In this document: positions 34,783 through 47,900 of the stretch, in pieces | Numbering within the stretch: position 1 is the first letter of the stretch | Layout: each line of letters starts with the position of its first letter | Assembly: GCA_964030475.1 (NCBI GenBank) | Contig: CAXIPT010000007.1 | Coordinates: 736,253-800,252 of the forward strand | Length of the DNA: 64,000 nucleotides | From: Tethya wilhelma | Taxonomy: Eukaryota; Porifera; Demospongiae; Tethyida; Tethyidae | Reading direction: 5' to 3' | Position numbers and translations under genes: made by a program | The notes under the pieces: generated by a model | What the model was told of the DNA's origin: nothing | Seen by the model: the letters and a program-made list of their open reading frames with translations, nothing else | Databases searched by the model: none

Positions 34783-35368
34783 TCACCTCATCCTGTGCAG
34801 GAGTCGAGACTTCCTCCCTCTAGGAGACTCCCTGTGCTCCATGTACACTTCAAAACAATCCTAAAACCACGAGAAATGACAATCATGACACTGAATGTAG
34901 CCATGAGACTATTTCTGATTGCTAAATTCTAATCCATTTCTGGAGCTAGTGATTTAGTAGCAAGGCAAGACAGACTCAGAGACAGTGGTCCACAAGAAGT
35001 TGAAAGGACCAGAGCTAAGCACTTGCTCAGTCTCAGAAAACCTAGTTCCCAGGCTCTACCAACAACATGCCTACAATATCTCAACCACAGACTCACCTGC
35101 ACTCTCCTGAGTTGTCTTGAGAGCAGAAACTCTCCGTTCTTGTCATCTTTTATGGTTTGTGGGAAGTGGATATTCACATCTGCTTCCAAATTCTACATTT
35201 AATAACCGGCTTACATCATCATTACATCATTCCAAATCACAACAAAGTCACATGACCTTAATATTAATGCCTTGAGGCTCTCTTTGTCCAGACACATCAA
35301 TTGTGATGGCCACACAGGGAGGGACAGAGGGATAGTTGGTACTGAGGCACACCAGACAGTGGAGGCGG

Positions 35369-35411
<43 letters not shown>

Positions 35412-38136
35412 TAAAAAAAAAGTTACTCCATCATAGATGTATGACAATAATTCAAATCTTACATACCATGATTGAGTTGGAAAGTTGCTAAGAAGAAACG
35501 ATTGCTTCGTTCTTGTTGGTTGAAAATGGCCAAACTAGCAAACTGAGTCGTCTAACAAAACAAAGCAAACAAAAATGACATCCCTTAGACCACTACCAGT
35601 GCTACTGTCATTATTCTTCACTGACAAACCTGTTGTATCTCAGAGAGAGTAACAGCCTTCCATCGAGTGAGCTGAGAATTGACAGCATCAGGAAACAGCT
35701 CCTCAACATTGGGACCCAGAGCCAGCCGATGATCATCTGAACAAAGAGGAAAGAAAGAAACAAACAAACAAACAAAAACAACAGCAAATACACAACTAAC
35801 AAACAGACCACAAACAGGTAAATAAACCAATTTTACACCTAAACCCAACTATTCCATGAGATGGAGTAGCAAACTGAGTACAAGGCTCTAAAACTAACCC
35901 GGATAGCTAACCGACCATGTCACAAACAGGCACACAATCCCATTCTATGAAGAGGGAGGAGCCTAAGTACTGACGGTCTAAAACCAACCCAGACACAATT
36001 GATCTCACCTGAAGCAAGTCCCACCAGTTGCCTAGTCAGGTAGACCTGAGCAATGAACCTCTGCCTGAGGGCACTCATCACCGTGCCGATGTTCTCCACA
36101 CACACCTCCACCTGTCTCTCGGAGGACACAGAGTCCATCGTCTCCACGTTCTCCTCGATCCCACAAAGATGCTGGACCCACTTAAAAGGGAAGCCATACT
36201 GACGCACAGCCGCTGAGAAGATGTCCCCACCGTGCTTCCTTATATGGAAAGAGACGAGGGAATTGGGAGAGGTACGTCCCGTGTCCCCGTCAAAGAGACA
36301 GTGAAGGAAGGAGGACTTGTCGATGATGGTGGTGAGCTGGGAGTCAGGGATGTCAGAGAGAGCTATGGAGGAGACAGAGGCACACACGGCACTGAAGTGA
36401 GGGAGGGAGCTGAAGAACAGCTGCACCAATCCCACGGCTGGAGAGAGAGAGGGAGAGAGGGAGTTTGTTATTAATTGATGTGAAATGAAAGATGGAAGGT
36501 TACAAATTTTTTGCCTACAAATTTTTCACCATTGCTGGTGAATTAGTAAAGACACGATACAAAAATAAATGTCAATCGTTGCTAAACAATTAGCTCTAAA
36601 AAGGACACCACTTCTAATGTTTGTTTGAATTACATACCATCCAGTGACAGTGTCAAGCCAATGACCAGAGGAAAGGCTTTAGAGACGTCTTTCTTTTCAC
36701 GATGAGAACCTTTGTTTCTTTTACGACGTTTCTTCTGTCAAAGAAGAAGCAAACACATTATCAAATGGGATGTCAAAATGAGCATCAACTCTCGTACCCT
36801 TCTTGAAGAACTATCACCCTCTGTGTCCGATTCTCCACTCTCCTGTTCTGCATATGTAATAGATTACATCATAATGATGTCATTCTTTGCACTCACTATG
36901 ACTATATGTATTCACTGATACTGACCACTCTGGTCGTGGTGTGGGTGTGTCTTAAAGGCCTTGGCCTCATCAATATCACCGAGAATAGATACTGAGAGAG
37001 CAGGGTCTGGAATTATGGAGGGAAAAATCAGTCACTACCACGAATGCAAGAAATGGATACACATTTATGTATTTCTACAAAAAATTATAAAAATTGGAAC
37101 TTGGTCAATTTTAGCACTGTACCTTGAAACTGGGCGTAGGCTCTGGCTTGCTGGAAGAAGATGTACAAAGGACTGATGGAAAGAAAAGATGTGCATATGT
37201 ATCATGTTGGAATACAATAAAATAAAACATATCCGAAACATTCAAAAAAGAGTTGTGAAAGCTGAAACTTACGGAGGAAGGTAGAGAGAGAGCTCCCTCT
37301 CTTCCCTCCTCTTGTCCAGTGGCATGCCCAGCTGCTCCTGGAGAGGAAGAGTCGCCTTGCGGACGTTCTCAAGAGTTGGAAGGAGACTATCGAGCATCTC
37401 TTGTTTCTTTGAGACAGCTGCATCTTGAGAATTGACCTCTCCTTCTAGCTTGGTCTGCTCTTTGGCTAACCTGGGAGAGAAGAGAGCAGAGGTAAGGGAG
37501 AGAGAGAGAGATTGAGATTGGGGGGAGGGGGAAAGTGGAAGGGGTCATTCCAGGACTGCCTGGAACAAACCAAAGGGCGGGAAGGACTTTGTCGATTGAA
37601 CCTCCGAGCTACACTAGGGACATATGCTCTTACTTTATACCAAACAATCTTCACACTTTTTGGGATTATACAAACACTAAACAGAGCAAAAAAAATTTTT
37701 TAGTCTGAATCCATCTCCCGGTCATCAGGGAAGCACCTTTGTCCAATCATTGCAAACCACCAGTTTCGGTCCCTTAGCTTCCGACTGAATGGAGTGCTAT
37801 GGAGAAGGCGGGACCGCTCCCCTATGTAGGAGCCCGGGTATTTAGTGATGGGATTCAAGGGATTTCACAAACACAGACATTACAAAGTTAAAAATGCACT
37901 TATCTTTTTGTAATTGAAAATCTTTGCTGTAACTTCATTTTGGAAGAGTAGTCAGTAATGCTTAAACTTGAAATACTGAACGGTATGACTGGTTTGACTA
38001 GTTTTATCAATTCTAGAATCTTCTCTAAAAACCATGTGCTTGCCTGGGACCTACAGTTTAACCCCCAACACCCATCAATTAGACCCAGCATTCTCACAAC
38101 AGTGTAACCACATCTAGTGTCAAATTGCATACTCAG

Positions 38137-38207
<71 letters not shown>

Positions 38208-39822
38208 TTACAGTTTCCTCTGCTCTAGCTCCCATTCTAGCCGACTCAGCATTCTCTGATGTTCATTGTCTTTCGTCACATCCTGTCATCACACACAAAT
38301 CATTCACTAACCAACATTCAAACAACTGCTGCACTAACTGGTTTTGAGATGGACTCTGGTGCAGTTTCATAAAGTTCTTCCTCACTTATCAGGTCAATCT
38401 CCTCATGTTGAGACCTATCATACATTGTTAAGGAATACTGGTGAGTGAACCCCTGTAATTAATGATCTGGTGTGGACATACTTGAACTCCAAACAGTTGG
38501 TGATCTCTCTCCTCAGGTGCATGGCCTCGTACATCAAGTTCTGCAGCTGAAGATGAAGGTCGTCTACTTCTATTTTTTGCTGTTGGAATAAACAATACAC
38601 ATAAAATCATGTATGGAGTGTGTGTATGAGCTTATATATGTTTTGTGAATACAGTATAGCCGGAAATATTGACGGTCAAAAAATTCGACGGTTTACTCCG
38701 CAGAACGTAAAATAAAAATATTGACGAATTTAGATTTGACTATTTGCGCGTGTGCATAATACATTCATATACAGCACCCAAAATATTGGCGGATTTAAAT
38801 TTGACGATTTGGACTTTGACCATCAAACTGTCAAATTAAAATCTCCGTCAATATTCCTGGCTATACGGTATAGCTAAAATTGAATGAAGTGCCAAGAAGT
38901 TGCACCAGGAGTTCGAGTAGCGGATTTTTTTCCATATACTTTTTACATATACTTATTTGAAAGTAAAACAGCATGTTTTTAAGGTGCTAGGTGGCACTTA
39001 TTAGGAGGGGCACTTTAATTAGAGTCTATATGGGATATACTTGTCCACCTCGTGTGTCTGTTCCCTGGTGTCTTTGCAGTAGAGGTGAGAGAGACGGTTG
39101 AGCTTCTTCAGGAGGGTGAATATCACCATTCCTCTTCTCTTCTCACTCTCTGTCTCCTACAGATCATGGAGAGAGGAGGTCAGTGGAACTTACAAGGAGA
39201 CAATATGTGTGTAAAGATAAATTCAAGCAATGAACAAAATGGATATCATTTGAATGCTTTTGCAATAGCAAACATCGCACGCCTCAATGACTTTTGTATA
39301 GAAGGGTGTTTTCTTTGTACAGAAAAACTCAGAATGATGGGATCCAGATCAAAATGAGATTTCACAGCTCAAACAACACAAGCTCACACAACTCACCTTC
39401 TCTTCAGCAGAGCTCTGTTTCAGCTCTCTAACTCTTTCCAACACATCCTTCAGCTCGGCACAAGTCTCCTTAGCAGCTGATGGTATGGCTTCATATCCAG
39501 CTACTGGCAACTGCTCTCCATAGAGAGGCAAGCTACCAAGACTGGCAGCTGTTGAAATGGAGCGTTTGATCTGAGGCAGTTTGGGAGTTGAAACCTGCTT
39601 AGTCACAGTCTGAGGAGGAGGAGGAGTTGGGGCAATGCTCGTGGTAGGTTTTGGTGTTGATTTTGTGCTGCTACCTTGTGAAGATAATTTTGGAGAACTT
39701 GTAGAAGTTGTTTTGGCGTCTTTTGTGGATGATGTCACCACTCTCTTTTTCACCTTCTTTGGAGGTTCATCTTTGAGGGATTCAGACGACTGGGACTTGC
39801 TGGTAGACCTTGAACGTTTCAT
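34783..39822 (-). CDS. THOC5: THO complex subunit 5 (complete copy)
   Basis: THOC5 is a subunit of the THO/TREX complex that couples transcription to mRNA export. Exon 1 (39822-39397) encodes a Ser/Lys/Pro-rich N-terminus ([18 protein letters not shown]). Exon 2 (39156-39049) has [20 protein letters not shown]. Then come [84 protein letters not shown], the [10 protein letters not shown] exon, a basic [10 protein letters not shown] exon, a 430-bp exon ([15 protein letters not shown]), [35 protein letters not shown], a short exon with [34 protein letters not shown] and the last exon ending KSRLLHRMR, stop at 34783-34785. Block order and many residues match vertebrate THOC5 (about 700 residues). 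It is head-to-head with the Kelch-ROCO gene. Confidence 0.92.
38138..38204. repeat. (GA)n microsatellite in THOC5 intron
   Basis: About 66 bp of GA repeats directly before the acceptor side of a THOC5 exon. The equivalent intron of the 5'-half copy also carries GA repeats at 57460-57530, with an N at 57516. Confidence 0.95.
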
Positions 39823-40075
39823 TTCTGAGAAAATCTGCTACCATGTGGTTGGTGCTCCCTCGCATCCTGACGACCATTACCCAATAGACGCTTCTATCAG
39901 GAAATGGTCGGCAAGTTTACGGGCAGGTGGCCGTGGGTGGGGCTCATATTTAAGCGCGCGGCAAAAGAACAGCTGGAAGAAGACAGCAGTTGAGTTTTTT
40001 TTGTGAGCTGAAATCAGTGAGTTTTTCACAAGTGTTTGCTGAAATTATGCAGTGTATTGAAAGTTTGACTGTGCT
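39823..40075. promoter_or_regulatory. Divergent promoter, THOC5 / Kelch-ROCO
   Basis: 253 bp separate the two ATGs. The stretch has CATATTTAAGCGCGCG (TATA-like followed by GC-rich, about 39946-39961) upstream of the Kelch-ROCO start. The corresponding second copy is 58964-59263, where the GC-rich part is expanded. Confidence 0.5.
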
Positions 40076-43000
40076 ATGGATTATATAAAAGAACAAATGG
40101 ATGTTTCTGAGGTAAGTAAACTAGTGTCACTAATATTTTTTTTTTAAATTTTCAGTGTGAATATAATATATGCAAAACAAAAGAAATTTCACTTTTATTA
40201 AAGAATTACAATTTCAATTTTGGTAGCTAGAACCTAGGAATTTATTGCAGACAGCTGTTGTGTTGTTTGTTTATAGAAAATAACATATGGCGCTATTTGG
40301 CAGAAGCTCAGCTTCTAAAATTAAACATTGACCTAGTCTCGCGGGCCAGACGTTCCGAGAGAGGGGAAAAGGAACCTTCCCCCTCTCGGACCTTTGGAAA
40401 AAATAAATAGTTTGTGTGTGGCTAGTGTTGAAACAGTGTTTGTCTCTGTCACAGGTGGCCATCACTCACCCCCTTGTCTCCATGGACTGGGAGGAGCTAC
40501 CCCAGTTGCCATGGAGTATGATCGTTGCCAAGTCAGTATGGTACAACAGACATCTCTACGTTGGAGGGTACTATGTGGGGGAAGAGGAGGAGGAGAAAGA
40601 GGAGGAGGCCACATTATTGTACCTTGACACTGTAGGCGGTCAATGGAGGAAGATAAAGACACCAACAAGACGTTACGGACTAGCCATCTACAATGGCCGC
40701 CTACTGTTGGTTGGAGGTAGAGAGTATCCTGGTAGCAGACACACGAACAAAGTATGGGAGCTGCTGAACCACGAAGAAGGCAACAGAAAGAAATTTAAAG
40801 AAGACGCTATTTGTCCGATGCCTACAGCAAGAGAAGGACCCTCCGCTGTTGGACACAAAGATATCCTACTTGTTGCTGGTGCCTATAGCAATAGCCACCC
40901 TCTTGACATTGTAGAATTGTATATCTCCCAGCAAAAACAATGGCTGTCCACAACACCCCTCCCTCGGCCATGTGGTCTCATGTCATCTACAACTATGGGC
41001 AGCCGTCTCTTCTTGGCAGGTGGCTTGGGACAAGACACAGCCATGTACAGCTGCAACATGGATGACATCATGGCGTCTCCTTCAACCCTCCACTGGACAG
41101 AGACAGCCATCCCACTAAAGTACACATCACTAACGACACACCAAGGAGTCCTCCTAGCAATAGGAGGAGTGACAGGTTCATTTACCAGCTCCACCATGAT
41201 GGCCTACTGCTACAACAGCCAACAATGGCACCCCTTCAATGACCTCCCTATACCCCTCTACTATACCTCCACTGCCACTACATCCACAGGAGATGTAGTG
41301 GCCATCGGAGGGTCCCACGACGGCTGGGTCTCTTCAAGAGCATTCAAACTTCATCTAAACAGTAAGTGCTACATAATTTTTACATCTATAACCACACGTT
41401 TCTGACCCCCTGTCTAGCTACAGGCACCATGCAGATTCCCTAACAGCTTTAAACACTTCCTAAAAGTAAGGCCAACATTTTACATCTCTTACCAGACCTC
41501 TCTGACCTCCATGTTGGCTGCTATGGCCTCACATACCTCCTTCTTTGCCTTTTGTCAGCCATTTTGTACACAAAATTTCTAAACTCCTGTCTAGCAACTT
41601 TTACACTCACTATATTATACTCTGGTCTGGAGTATCCAGACCCTTTACACGCGCGCTAAAACTACGCGCGGGAAAAAGGGTCTGGTACGGACCCTAGACC
41701 TTTCGTGTCGCTCTGGAATGCAATTAGTTGCCCACGTGGACGCAATTTAAATATACTCGCGCATATTATTATTATTATTATTATTATTATTGTTATTGCT
41801 TTACAGCAAGTATACATGAGATAAAGAATGGGTGAAGTAAAGATAAGTGAGAGTTCTGAGATTTTAGCTGAGGTATACTGCTGAGGGTCAGCTATGAATA
41901 GCAGCCGGAACAAAGACAAACAAACAATACTAGAGACAAATACAATAATATCATTGACACAATATATAGTTATGTAGAAAGCCACAGATGCATGAGTTGG
42001 ATCATGATGAAGATGAGAAGAGCTGACGTGTAGGAGCAGAAGTGCATTTAGAGCATGGACAACATAGATGAAAAGTGCATGACTGTCCTCACTGAAACAA
42101 TCAACAAAATGACTCCAAAAGAAAGACTTGATTTGGGTCATGATTGTGGTCTGCGTTAGACTCAAGTCAATTGGAGGTAAAGCATTCCAAATACGGGGGA
42201 GCCGGTTGAAGTAATGATGGCGAGCTCTATTAGACAGACATTTGGAGTTGGGGTAGCAGAGTTTGTTGTGAGTGCCTGATCTGGTAATGTTATCATTGAA
42301 AGAAACGTAATCTAAGATGTTGAACGATTTACAAGGTTGCTTTAAACATGACACAAAAAATCTGATGTCGCTTATCTCAAGTACCATCATCAGAGGTAAA
42401 AGGTTTAGTTTCTTTAGCCTTGATTTGTAGTTGGAGGAATAGTCATTGAGAATAAATTTTGTAGCACGTCTCTGGACACTCTCCAGAGCTAGTATATCCC
42501 TTATCAATAAGGGCCTCCACACCTGTGAGGCATAAAGTAAATTAGAACGAACCAAAGAAAGATATAGATTGAGCTTGGAAGTAACACTGTTGGATGTGTT
42601 AAAAGTACGTCTCAGCAGACCCAGCTTTTTATAGGCTTTGGAGGTGATGGAGGAGATGTGATCGGACCAACTGAGGTTGGTTGTTAGAATAACTCCAAGG
42701 TCCCTGTGAGATGTGCACCTTGTAATAGCTGCAGGAGCATTAATTCTATACTGACTCTGGTCAGGTAAGCTGGAAGTATTTGTGCCAAATGTAAGCAAAA
42801 AGCATTTATGTTCATTGAAGGCTAACTTCCATTGCAGGCTCCAATCAACAAGGTTGTTCAGATCTGATTGTAGAAGCAACCGATCAGCATTACAAGTGAT
42901 AGATTTAATGCATTTCGCATCATCAGCAAAGAGAAACAAGTCTGCATGGTTTGTACATTGTGGGAGATCATTAATGTAGATTAAAAAAAGGAGAGGTCCT

Positions 43001-46000
43001 AATATACTGCCCTGGGGCACACCAGAGAGAACAGGAAGGCCAGGAGACAGACAGCCATTGATGGATACTTGTTGGTGTCTATCTGTCAAGTAATCCTTAA
43101 GCCAACCCCATATCGGTCCAGTGCATGATACCCAACTTGGAGAGCTTCTGCAAGAGCTCGTAATGAGGGACAGAGTCAAAGGCTTTTTTGAAGTCCAAAT
43201 ATATGACATCACAGGTTGAACTACCATTCAGTGACTCATTAATATGGCTTAAAAACAAAAGTAGCTGCTGAGTAGAAGAGTGGTTTTTGCGAAACCCAAA
43301 TTGGCAAGAAGAGAGAACATTGTTTTCCTCAAGGAATTTGGAAATATGATCAAACACAAAGCGTTCTAAGATCTTGGAGATAATACTGAGCAGAGAAATT
43401 GGCCTGTAATTTGTTACTTGACTGTGATCACCAGACTTGAACACGGGTGTAATAGAGTGGAGCTTCCAGTCCCCAGGTAGAGCCTGCTTCTGTAGACTCA
43501 ATTGGAACAGATGGTAGATGGGTATATAAAGAGCAATTGAGCAATGTTTAAGCAGTTTGGGACCAATCCCATCTGGCCCAGTGGATTTTGTTGCATCCAG
43601 GGTACATAGCGCTTCAAAAACATCCAGCTCTGAAAAATCCAAGCTATTAATGCAAAGTACCGATGAAGGGCATTGGGGTGTGGCTGAGTGCGCAGGAAGG
43701 TTTCTCAAACCAAACACTGAATGAAAGAATTGATTAAAAAGGGTTGCTCTGTCAAGGTCAAGAGTTGCAGTAGAGGAACCAAATTGAACTGTAGAAGGTA
43801 TTGAGCAACTGTTGGTAATGTCCTTAATGTAACCATAAATTTTGTTGTTCGACTTGCCAGCAAAGGAGGCAATGAGCTCATTTTCGTATGCTGTCTTAGC
43901 AGCCACAGATTTTGAGTGGAATTCCTGCTCAGCCTGATTAACCTTCATTTGTATGTGGTCAGTGGGATGGGAGGCCAGACGCTTGTGAAGTGTGTTTAGG
44001 CACTTGGAGAGGTGCCTGAGCTCAGGAGTATACCAACGGGGGTACTGATGGTTCCTTAATCTAACCTTGGGAATAAAGAGGTCCATTGCCTCATAGATAG
44101 CTTGTTTGATTGACAGCCATACAAATTCCACATCGTCGGAATGTAGACAAGCGTCAAAGTTGGTATCACATAGGTAAGAACAAATACCTTGAAAGTCAGC
44201 TTTCGGGAAATCATACACATATGAACTTCTACCAAAACTTTTAATATGTGAAGTATGGGAAATCATTAGATTGAAGTTTACAATTGAGTGGTCAGATTGA
44301 ATGATGTAATTCGGTTGAGGTATGATGCGTAGATTGCAAACAGACTCTTCAATGTTAGACAATAACAGGTCTAGTATATTTCCTTTGATATGTGTAGCGG
44401 AGTCGATGTACTGATACAGATTACAATTAAACGTAAAGTCACAGAATATTTCAGATGTTGGAGAACAACAAGACAGCGTAGACCAGTCAATATCTGGTAA
44501 GTTAAAGTCCCCAGCAATCACAATGCTGTTGTGAGTAGATAGATCAGTTAAGTAAGATTAGTAAGATATTTCTTTTCTTGCTCTCTTTGTCCTAGCACAA
44601 AAAACGAAGCTCAATACATAGCTAGCGAGGCAAAACTCAGCTATTCTAGGTTTTAAAATTACTAGACTACGTAAATCTAGCAGAGTAGCGCCTTCTCTAG
44701 TGGCTTACCACGCGCTTACTCAGCCTAAATTTGAAAAAAGACTGAATCTTTTTAACCACGCTGATCTCCAACAATCGTACAAAACACAGGAGAGCTTCAT
44801 CTCGTTTCAACCAGCCGTTTGTTAAAATTCTTGTCCATAGAAAGCTGCTCTTTCAAAAACTCGCGAACGCTCAAAACCACAAGAATTTAACTTTTACGTG
44901 ACGTAAGTACAGAGTGATACTAGGCCAGAATTCTGGCCTGGGCGACACGAAAGGTCCAGGGTCCGTGCCAGACCCTTTTTCCCGCGCGTAGTTTTAGCGC
45001 GCGTGTAAAGGGTCTGGATACTCCAGACTAATTATACTCATTCCTTACTACCTTAAACTTATTGTAGAAATTAAGAGCAATATTTTGCACCTCTAACCAG
45101 ACGTCTCTGACGTCCATGCTAGCTGTTATGGCCTCACATGTCTCTTTGCAGCTTCTTTGTCAACCATTGTTAAATTATGATATGCACGTTGGTAATGAGA
45201 TGCAAATCTGTGGTCATGTCATAGATATTATAGACTACGTGACCGGGATTGGAAACGCCCATATGCTAATACAGACACTCCGAGTTGTAATATACGTGCG
45301 CGCGCGTTTACTTGAGCAGCACAGGTACTTTCCATGCTTTGATGTATTCTCTTTCTCAGCGAGCTGAGCAGCTATGGTTCAGGTTGATACTATCGACACT
45401 ACTGTTATGTTATTATCATACGTACGGTAGTACGTATAGTAGGAATGGGCCGACTGTCCCATAGACACCATACAAAATGTTGGCCACTATAAAAATCTAG
45501 TCAAAGAAAATTAAACCTTCAAATTTGCTCAGAGGCTCTCACTGACAGATTACCTACTGTATGCAAGGCCTAAAACTCGCAAAAAGTTTCCTCAGCACTC
45601 GTAGAGAGCGCTAGTGGGAAGCCACAATAGTGACATTTTTGTTCTCCTAACGTACGTACTTACGTACTTTCTGACTGACTTACTTGAAAAGGATTTTCAG
45701 AGAACCAGAATGTGTTGAGCCAACTTTGATAGCACAAAGTAAGTTCTTTTCATGGGTACTACATTCCTTCATACTCGTTTTCATCATAAATAGGCCTAAA
45801 CAAAAACTAGAAAGCTTTGAAACTGAGAGTATAAATTCATGTACTACAACGTGATGCAGCCATCTTTGCAATTAGAGTTCAAAGGTCATTAAATATCTGT
45901 CCACGTGGCATTATTATGCGCATGCGCATTAACCTCCTCCAATTAATAGTGCAGTTATAGCTGCTACTCAAGCTTTTTGTAGGGACTAACCAGTCTCCAA

Positions 46001-47865
46001 TAGTCTCCACACTGTAGTGCTGAAAAAAGTGAATGAACAAGTAGTAAAAATTTCAAAAAAAATAAGTAGTGTAGGAATGGGCAGTGCGGTAAAAAGCATT
46101 GAAACAAGGCATGTCTCAAACTCAATTTCGGCACATGACTACTTCATTTTTTATGCCCAACTCTTGGCCGGTAGTCCAGTTCAAGTTGCCTATCTTGTTA
46201 TGGTTTACTCCACTGCTTAGCCAACTGGTAACCAATGCAACAATATAAGCTATGGTATATATACAACAGTATAGTATAGATCTTTGTATTTATATATGAC
46301 ACTGAGGATCCATATTAAGGATCAAGAACAAAAATGAAGTAGTCATGTGCCGAAATTGAGTTTGAGACATACCTTGTTCCAATGCTTTTTTAAGTTACCA
46401 CACTGCCCATTCCTACACTACTTATTTTTTTTGAAATTTTTACTACTTGTAATATATTATGTCTTGCATTTTTAAACAATACAAAGTAAATTTTTACTGA
46501 GTTCACTGACTTCTTGATCAATTTTCTTTTCCAAACACTGCAGTAAAAATCAAGAATAGTACATTGCCAAGGATGAATTGTGTACAATTATGACAGTCAC
46601 ACAATTATAGTTACTTACACAGAGTTGATATTTATACTGCTATACCAGCAAATTCAAAGTCAGACTCTTTAATAAGTAGCAAGAGTCAGAAATCTGGGGG
46701 GCAGTACGTATGTTGGACATTCTGTACTAGCAATGCATGGCAAAACCATACGACACCGATAATGATGTTGGCCGCTTTTGGTTCCCATCAGAGGTGAAAG
46801 AAGAGGCTCTCCAGAGTATATAGAGACTATAATAATGGTGAAGTGGACTGGGTGATTATCTCAAGAAAGTGTAATGTTTCGTTCTGTGAAAGAGCCTGAG
46901 TTTTCTTGGCATATCTGGAGAACAACACAAACTATTAGCATAAAATTAAGTCTAGTTCATATAAAAGGATATCCACAATTGAAAATACAGTACTATTGGT
47001 GCTGGAAGCATCTTTCTCTAAGGCTACAGGTACAGAAAGTATACACAGGTAGCCATCAGTAAAAGTTTTTAACCCTCTCACAGACTCTGATAAACTCAAG
47101 GTAGAGTCATGTTTAGTACCATCACAAGCCTAATGGCCCACTGAATTCAGCTATTAGGGTTAGAGAGGCCAGGGATAAAATGTAAGGAAGATAGAGGTAC
47201 AGAAAGCTACTCTTAAACGGTTAAACTACGCGATGTTAATTTGTGTGTGTTCTTTACTACAGGAGCTATTGGAGGGGTTGTAAAATGCGTTTTTGTTTAC
47301 TGTAACGTTGTTGTTTTCCAGATGAAGCTGCTCTTGGGCTCTCCAACATCATCCTCAGAGCTGTTCAAAGTGGTCTCCTTGCTTCAGTTGAAAGGGCTCT
47401 GACACTAGTGAAGGAGCACTCCCACTCCTCCCAGCCAGACGAAGGTAGTCCACTACTGGACTTCTTGGGTCACAGTTCTTCTCCTAATGTAAGTTTGTCT
47501 GTTTTTTGGTACATTAAATGATTAGTGTGTTTTCTCCATTGCAGGTATCATCCATTGAGCACTCGTGTTCTCCCCTGATGATTGCCACTGCTAATGGAGA
47601 CAATAAGATGGTGGACGTTCTACTGAAGAATGGTGCCTCCCCTTCCTACAAGAACAAGGTTTAGTAAAAGGTGTAGTGATTGTTGAATTGGTTGTCACTG
47701 AGATATGTATACACCTCCAGGATGGTGTGACTGCTGTTCATGTTGCCTGTAGCAAAGATAACCTCAAACTCATCCAACGACTGGTGAACATTGATGGTGG
47801 AGTAACACAGCAAGCTACCAATCTATTGGAAATGACAGACAAGGTATTTTGTTCACTCATGCGCT

Positions 47866-47900
<35 letters not shown>

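Noticed and set aside
41453..41560. Possible extra exon after the Kelch domain
   Set aside because: The sequence is conserved between the two paralogues, but no splice-bounded frame fits and both copies skip cleanly from the Kelch exon to the ankyrin exons in phase.
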